Assembly: GCA_026786225.1 (NCBI GenBank) | Contig: JAJAYN010000168.1 | Coordinates: forward strand, 1 to 9,833 | DNA: 9,833 bases | Origin: Burkholderiales bacterium | Lineage (GTDB): Bacteria; Pseudomonadota; Gammaproteobacteria; Burkholderiales; Usitatibacteraceae | Direction: 5' to 3' | Shown here: in pieces, positions 4,797 through 9,833 of the stretch | How the letters are laid out: each line of letters starts with the position of its first letter | How positions within the stretch are numbered: position 1 is the first letter of the stretch | Position numbers and translations under genes: made by a program | The notes under the pieces: model-generated | Databases searched by the model: none | Seen by the model: only the letters and a program-made list of their open reading frames with translations | What the model was told of the DNA's origin: nothing

Positions 4797-7001
4797 TCAT
4801 GGCTGGTTGCCGAGCCCCATATTGCGGATGGCAAATTCAATAGCGTGCCGTGAAATGCCCAACGACTCTACCAGCCGCGCGCGCTTTTGATCGAGTTGTT
4901 CGCTAAGCTCTTTCAATTCGATCGTGAAGGACGTGTTGTCGATATAGTCCCTGAAAAGACAAACTGCACCTATCGGGCTCATCCAGTTGAGTCTGGCCCG
5001 ACGCCGTGCGCCCGTATCCTCGTCAATGAATTCCACCCAGTGCCCGCGAACGAGATGCGGCATGGCCAGGAAAAGACCGGTCGCTTTCAACTGGCTCGTG
5101 GTGGCCAATGCGGAAACGGCACTGTCCTGTGCCGCTGTGCGTTCGCGTGATGCAGTGCGCCTGAGAGATCCGCTCAAATTATCCGCCTGTGCCGCCCGCA
5201 ACTGCGCCATGAATGCGGCAAGGTAATCGGGTTCGCATTGCACGCTCTGTGCACCTTCATCGAGACGACTCTGCAAAAGCGGCAGCGAGCGCAACAACTC
5301 TGCGCGCTCGTCGGTCGTATCCTGTGGATGAATCGTGCGCAGCAGGTTTTCCAGTGTGGCGATATCGCGCTGCCACAAATCGCCCGCTGGACCGCCGTTA
5401 AGCATGTCACCGAACAACACTTCTTTCCAGACTACGCGGACAAATGTGCAAATGAACTCCGGGTTATCTGCATGGCGATTGAGCCGCGACTCGATGGCGT
5501 GGTTGGCAGAATTGATCGCACTTTCCACCAATTCAATTTCAATCAGCATGGTGGCCTTCGGGTCTTGTTCCGCCGTCGCTTCCTCGTGATACGCGAACAG
5601 CGTGTCGATCCGGTCGGCAAGTGCGACAAATGCGCCGGCATCGTACGCCGGCGCAAGACCGTGAATGGCAAGCGCCAGTGATTCGTAAGACGACGTGCCG
5701 GGGTGCAGCAGCGTCGGTTGTGCGATGGCAAACTCCATGAGCCGGTCAAGCGCTTTGCGCACCGGGTGGGCGGCATCGACCAATAGTTCCGGTGCAGCCA
5801 GCGCGGCGCTGATGGTGGGCGCTTGCAAGCACAGCAGCAACGCGCCCACGTGCTCGCGTATCGACGGCGAAGCCAGCAAGCGGTTGAAGGCACCCACGAT
5901 CACGCTGGTGGTGACCAGTTTTGTCAGATCCAGCGAATCGGCGAGTATCGGTGCAGCAACTTGTCCGTCTTGCTCCTGCCCAGCGGGCACGACCGGCGAA
6001 AACAAGCGCGCCTGCGCGTCGAGGGCGAGGTGCAATTGCGCGCGCAGACTTCCCTGCAAAATACCGATACCACCCAATGCGGCCTCACCGGTCATCGACG
6101 TGCCGGCAGCGGCCAGCGCACGCTGCAATACACCGCCACTTTCACTGGATGCGGTGTCGTCAGGTTGTAGCACCTGTTGCAGCAAGGCCAACAGTTCTTC
6201 GTTGCCGGTACTGGCAGCCGCGTTGGCAAGAGGCGCTGATCCACCGGCAGACGGGGCTGCCGCGCCCGTCTTCGCCTGCGGTTCGGCCGATTTGCCGAGT
6301 ATCGCCCGGCCGTAGCTTTCCTTGATCTCGATAAGCACGCCGTGCTCGATCAGATAGTCGTTTGCAAGCTGATAAGTGGCGGGAAGGGTTTCGATCAGGA
6401 TGGGGCCGAACGCCTCGAAGATCACCAACCGCTGCGCGGGCAGACAGCCACAGTGTCGCAAGGCATCCATGATTGCGTGCGCAAAAATACTGGGGAACAC
6501 CGGATTGTCGCGATCAAGAATATTCTCAAGATCGAGCAGATGGCCGATGCGGCGAGAAAGCGAGAAGAACTCGAAATTCACCTGTTCTTTCAGACGAATC
6601 GAGGACTTGCCGATGGCGATCTCTTCTTCCATTTGCGCCACATCCACGAGCTCCAGCGTATCCAACGTGAGGGTGCCCAGCGAATTGAAGCGGTCGGGCT
6701 TGAGCTTCTGGTCGAATTGACGCCGAACCGAGCTCGTGATGCCGTTGAGCAGTGGTTCGCCCAAGGCTTTCAGTGTCTCGGCGGCATGGCGTAATGCGTC
6801 GCGACCGGTTTTGTCTTTTGAATGGTCGCCCTGCACTTCGAGCATGTCCGCGACCGAAAACGAACGCGCCACCATTTGCGTCGCGAAATGCGCGGCAAGT
6901 TTGTCCCGCACTGCCGCCAGCAGCACTTGCGCTCCGGGTGCCGGATTGATGGAGCCGACGGGTGTGTCGGACGCTTGGGAGGTATTGGACGGTTCGATCA
7001 T
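4797..7001 (-). CDS. DUF1631 family protein
   Basis: DUF1631 proteins are about 700-800 residues, proteobacterial, and of unknown function (some database entries wrongly call them thymidine phosphorylase). I use the ATG at 6999-7001, giving 734 residues. The frame extends to a TTG at 7088, but neither start has a clear ribosome binding site, and the extra 29 residues show nothing family-like. The order fits the family: a helical N-terminus (about 24-150), a conserved segment around 160-181 (ILDRDNPVFPSIFAHAIMDAL region), a low-complexity Ala/Gly/Ser linker at 238-268, a long helical middle, and a C-terminal beta-rich module at 653-692 beginning GHWVEFIDEDTG and containing RARLNWMSPIG. This module resembles a small beta-barrel of the PilZ kind, but the PilZ c-di-GMP motifs (RxxxR with D/NxSxxG) are not intact. 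No signal peptide or membrane segment is visible. It is divergent from the GGDEF-EAL gene, with which it shares a 238-bp upstream region. Confidence 0.88.
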   Translation of the reverse strand: MIEPSNTSQASDTPVGSINPAPGAQVLLAAVRDKLAAHFATQMVARSFSVADMLEVQGDHSKDKTGRDALRHAAETLKALGEPLLNGITSSVRRQFDQKLKPDRFNSLGTLTLDTLELVDVAQMEEEIAIGKSSIRLKEQVNFEFFSLSRRIGHLLDLENILDRDNPVFPSIFAHAIMDALRHCGCLPAQRLVIFEAFGPILIETLPATYQLANDYLIEHGVLIEIKESYGRAILGKSAEPQAKTGAAAPSAGGSAPLANAAASTGNEELLALLQQVLQPDDTASSESGGVLQRALAAAGTSMTGEAALGGIGILQGSLRAQLHLALDAQARLFSPVVPAGQEQDGQVAAPILADSLDLTKLVTTSVIVGAFNRLLASPSIREHVGALLLCLQAPTISAALAAPELLVDAAHPVRKALDRLMEFAIAQPTLLHPGTSSYESLALAIHGLAPAYDAGAFVALADRIDTLFAYHEEATAEQDPKATMLIEIELVESAINSANHAIESRLNRHADNPEFICTFVRVVWKEVLFGDMLNGGPAGDLWQRDIATLENLLRTIHPQDTTDERAELLRSLPLLQSRLDEGAQSVQCEPDYLAAFMAQLRAAQADNLSGSLRRTASRERTAAQDSAVSALATTSQLKATGLFLAMPHLVRGHWVEFIDEDTGARRRARLNWMSPIGAVCLFRDYIDNTSFTIELKELSEQLDQKRARLVESLGISRHAIEFAIRNMGLGNQP

Positions 7002-7115
7002 GACACTCGCGCTTTGCAGGGGTGGGCTTTGACTCAAGGGTTGATATGCGACGGGGCATTCGAAAAAGGCAAAGCGGGATTCAGGCAATTGCCATCTAGT
7101 ATCTCACTGCGGCAA

Positions 7116-7129
7116 GATTGAAAACAATC
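7116..7129. repeat. Short palindrome in the divergent upstream region
   Basis: GATTG-AAAA-CAATC is a perfect 5-bp inverted repeat with a 4-nt centre, about 115 bp before both flanking starts. It might be an operator for the divergent pair, but a repeat this short occurs by chance often. Confidence 0.2.
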
Positions 7130-7239
7130 GTTTCACGCCTACCGCTTGGACATGGACTTGCCTATGTCACGAAACTAGCAGAAGATGATGTTCAACCCGA
7201 CGCGCGCCTCAGCCTTATGCAGCCAACACGCACGGCACG

Positions 7240-9833
7240 ATGATACTCACCGAAGCCGATCACCATCGCTACGCTGATTCACCCAATGCATGTTGGGTGC
7301 AGGACATACGCCGCTCGCGGCTGTTGTGGGCCAATACAGCCGCGTTGCGCTTGTTGGGCGCCGAGACCTTCGAAGAGCTGTACGCACGTGACTTCCAGCC
7401 GCGATCGGAGACATCACGTGCCAGGCTGGCCATTTATTTCGAACGGGTCTTCGCGGGCCAGGCCGTCAAGACGCAATGGACTTCGCTCTCGCAACACGGC
7501 CCCATCACCGTGCTTGCCGAGATCCATGGTTGGGAGGATGCCGACGGCGCGCGCCATCTGTTTTTTGACGCGCGCGATATCGCTGATTCGGTGTGCCCGG
7601 AAGGCCTGCGCATGCTCGAAGCCGCGCGGCGCTCGATCGCGAATTTCTCGCTCTACGCGCTGGATGGGCACCTGCTGGAGTGCAACGCCGCCTTCGTGCG
7701 CGAATTCGATGCCGTACTGGAAACTGAAGGCGACCACTTTCTCAAGTTGTTCGCTGACCCCGAGGAAGGCGAACGCATTCGCAGTGCGGTGATCGCGGTG
7801 GGCGAATTTCGCGGCAGAAGTCGCATCGTCACACCCAAGGGCACCCGCTGGCATATGCTGCTGGCGCTTTGTATCCTCGACCCAGTCGATGCGGCGCTGG
7901 TCATTCACGTCGAGTCGTTTGACATCGACGAACAGGTCGAAACCGAGCTCCGGGCAAGAGACGCCGAAGCGCTGTTGCAGCAGATTGCCGATGAGTTCCC
8001 ACACCCGATGTCGTATGTGTACGCGGTGGATCGCACGTTCCGGTTCGTCAACAAGACGTACTGCAACTGGATCGGCAAATCACGGGAAGCCATCATCGGA
8101 CACACCGTTCTGGATGTCGCCGGCCCGGAACTCGACAAGATATGGGACGAGCATACGCCCAGGCTAAAACAGGGTGAGCGTGTGAGCTACGAACGTCACG
8201 CCCAGTATCTGGGTCGCGGTGAGCGCTGGATTCAAGTGGAAGTCGTGCCACACGCGGATGAACAAGGCGAGACCGTCGGCAACTTTGTATTCGGCTACGA
8301 CGTGCACACCTTGAAACTTGCCGAGTTGAGCAGGAAGACGACAGAGCGCCAGCTGGAACTGATCACCGACTATCTGCCGCTCGCGGTGGCCGTACAAGAC
8401 GGTGACGACCGCGTCCGCTTCGCCAACCTGGCATTGCGCAACTGGTTCAATTTGCGTCGCGATGCGGTGATCGGTCGGCATGTCGCGGAAATTATTGGCG
8501 GCGAGCAATTCGACGAATTGCTGGCGCAGGCAAAGCGCGCCCGCACAGGCGAAATCGTACATTTTCGCCGCCGCGAGGAAATCGCCGGGCAGACGCGCTG
8601 GATCGATGTCACCCTTGCGCCGTTTGACGATGGCGAAACCATACGCAATGGACTCATTTCCGTATTTGCAGATGTCACCAAGCGCGTCGAAGCCAGTGAA
8701 GCGCTCAATCGCGTGCGCAATACGCTGACTTCACATTTGGCCAATACGCCGCTGGCGGTGATTCAGCTCGACGCCGACCGGCGCGTGACACAGTGGACCG
8801 GACGCGCCACGGAAGTTTTCGGCTGGAGCGAATCGACAGCGGTCGGGCGCACGCTGGAAGAATTGAATCTGTTCGACGAGGATGGGCGTGCGCGTTTTGC
8901 GCAGGAACTGCATCGCCTCAATAGTGGCCAGGCTGACCGTTTCACTGTGGCGTGGCGTTGCCTTCGCAAGGACGGCGTCTCGCTGCACACCGATTGGTTC
9001 GGCTCGGTGCTGCGCGACGCCAGCAAGGTGAATTCCTATTTATTGCTGGTTCAGGATGTGTCCGCACGGGTATCGGCTGAGCAGCACCTGCATTACGTAG
9101 CCAATCACGATGTGTTGACGGGGTTGGCTAATCGCACGCAATTCCAGGAGCGGCTCAAGGCTGAGATCGCGCGCGCGCGGCGGCTTGGTCAATCTCTTGC
9201 CGTGGCACTGCTCGATCTTGACCGTTTCAAGTACGTCAACGAAAGCCTGGGGCACAGCACCGGTGACATGCTGCTACAGGAAGTCGCACTGCGCTTTTCG
9301 CAGGCCGTTGGCCCCAACGATTTCATCGCGCGCGCCGGCGGCGATGAATTCATGCTGCTGGTCAATCTGGAGGGAGACGACACCCGTGGCGAACGCGTGG
9401 CCGAGCAACTGCGCCGCCTGCTGCTGCGCCCATTCCGATTGGCCGATCAGGATATGTTTGTCACAGCCAGTATCGGTGTGTCCTTGTTCCCGCACGATGC
9501 TGACAATGAAGTGGATATGATCAAGAACACCGACTGGGCCATGTACCGGGCCAAGGACGCAGGGCGAAACAGTGTGCAGTTTTATTCAGCCACGCTGGCA
9601 CACGATGCGCCGATGCGGCTCTCGCTCGAAAGCGAACTGCATCGGGCCGTTGAGTTTGGACAATTCGAACTTCATTACCAGCCCAAACAAAACCTGTACA
9701 CCAAGCGCATCACCGGCGCGGAAGCATTGCTTCGCTGGCGGCACCCGGTGCGCGGGCTGGTGCCACCGGATGAATTCATCCCGCTGGCAGAGGAATCCGG
9801 CCTCATCAATGCGCTCGGTGCATGGGTCGTGGG
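7240..9833 (+). CDS. Multi-PAS GGDEF-EAL protein (cyclic-di-GMP synthesis/breakdown), truncated at the right edge
   Basis: The frame opens after a TGA at 7186-7188, and the ATG at 7240 is the first possible start; no ribosome binding site is evident. 864 codons are visible, without a stop. Five PAS-like sensor modules come first, at about 5-112, 126-235, 245-360, 370-485 and 492-608. Typical marks are WANTAALRLLG in the first, FRFVNKTYCNWIGKSREAIIG in the third (two runs) and VTQWTGRATEVFGW in the fifth. The diguanylate cyclase domain begins at HDVLTGLANR (623-632), has metal-binding LDLDRFK (658-664) and an intact GGDEF at 700-704. The inhibitory RxxD site, expected just before it, reads GPND (691-694), so product inhibition at that site is probably lost. 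The EAL domain starts at about 800 with FELHYQPKQ and has the EALLRW motif at 828-833; its remaining catalytic residues lie beyond the window. No transmembrane segments are seen, so it is likely a cytoplasmic sensor. Its ligands are unknown. Confidence 0.93.
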   Translation, partial: MILTEADHHRYADSPNACWVQDIRRSRLLWANTAALRLLGAETFEELYARDFQPRSETSRARLAIYFERVFAGQAVKTQWTSLSQHGPITVLAEIHGWEDADGARHLFFDARDIADSVCPEGLRMLEAARRSIANFSLYALDGHLLECNAAFVREFDAVLETEGDHFLKLFADPEEGERIRSAVIAVGEFRGRSRIVTPKGTRWHMLLALCILDPVDAALVIHVESFDIDEQVETELRARDAEALLQQIADEFPHPMSYVYAVDRTFRFVNKTYCNWIGKSREAIIGHTVLDVAGPELDKIWDEHTPRLKQGERVSYERHAQYLGRGERWIQVEVVPHADEQGETVGNFVFGYDVHTLKLAELSRKTTERQLELITDYLPLAVAVQDGDDRVRFANLALRNWFNLRRDAVIGRHVAEIIGGEQFDELLAQAKRARTGEIVHFRRREEIAGQTRWIDVTLAPFDDGETIRNGLISVFADVTKRVEASEALNRVRNTLTSHLANTPLAVIQLDADRRVTQWTGRATEVFGWSESTAVGRTLEELNLFDEDGRARFAQELHRLNSGQADRFTVAWRCLRKDGVSLHTDWFGSVLRDASKVNSYLLLVQDVSARVSAEQHLHYVANHDVLTGLANRTQFQERLKAEIARARRLGQSLAVALLDLDRFKYVNESLGHSTGDMLLQEVALRFSQAVGPNDFIARAGGDEFMLLVNLEGDDTRGERVAEQLRRLLLRPFRLADQDMFVTASIGVSLFPHDADNEVDMIKNTDWAMYRAKDAGRNSVQFYSATLAHDAPMRLSLESELHRAVEFGQFELHYQPKQNLYTKRITGAEALLRWRHPVRGLVPPDEFIPLAEESGLINALGAWVV

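Noticed and set aside
5695..6315. 206-residue plus-strand open frame rich in Ala, Cys and Ser
   Set aside because: Antisense shadow of the DUF1631 gene, including its Ala/Gly/Ser linker; no family pattern and no ribosome binding site.
7002..7088. N-terminal extension of the DUF1631 protein to a TTG at 7088
   Set aside because: No ribosome binding site, a less favoured start codon, and 29 residues without family-like features. It remains possible, so the alternative is noted in the entry.
7414..8004. 196-residue minus-strand open frame
   Set aside because: Antisense to the PAS modules of the GGDEF-EAL gene, whose domain motifs are clear on the plus strand.

Overview
The window is bacterial chromosomal DNA. 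The high-GC coding style, a class II PPK2 polyphosphate kinase, a DUF1631 protein and a multi-PAS GGDEF/EAL protein fit a beta- or gamma-proteobacterium, most likely a betaproteobacterium. That placement rests on gene families only; there is no rRNA or other phylogenetic marker here.

Layout, left to right. Positions 1-1180 are visibly more AT-rich than the rest. They hold two minus-strand genes: the first 19 codons of a gene running off the left edge (59 to 1), and a predicted secreted protein with two YD/RHS-like repeats and a cysteine-rich tail (913 to 113). Next is a 267-bp element with 16-bp perfect terminal inverted repeats, flanked by a TTTAA direct repeat. It looks like a non-autonomous MITE and ends 11 bp before the stop of the next gene. 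Then come two more minus-strand genes: a TPR-only protein (2603 to 1464) and a polyphosphate:AMP phosphotransferase (4227 to 2752, TTG start with a near-perfect ribosome binding site). A short plus-strand gene (4368-4772) has a good sigma70-like promoter and encodes a 134-residue protein. I do not recognise it, but it reads like a decayed or shortened class III nucleotide cyclase domain. It converges on a DUF1631 gene (7001 to 4797). Divergent from that gene, a five-PAS GGDEF-EAL protein starts at 7240 and runs off the right edge inside its EAL domain.

Functionally, the right two thirds mix nucleotide and phosphate metabolism (polyphosphate to ADP) with nucleotide second-messenger signalling (cyclic-di-GMP, possibly a cyclase relative). 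The DUF1631 gene and the GGDEF-EAL gene share a 238-bp divergent upstream region. The left end looks like accessory DNA whose border with the core genome is marked by the MITE-like element. I found no complete undescribed system. The most unusual items are the MITE, the cysteine-rich YD-repeat protein and the cyclase-like small protein. I saw no tRNA, rRNA, CRISPR array or transposase gene.
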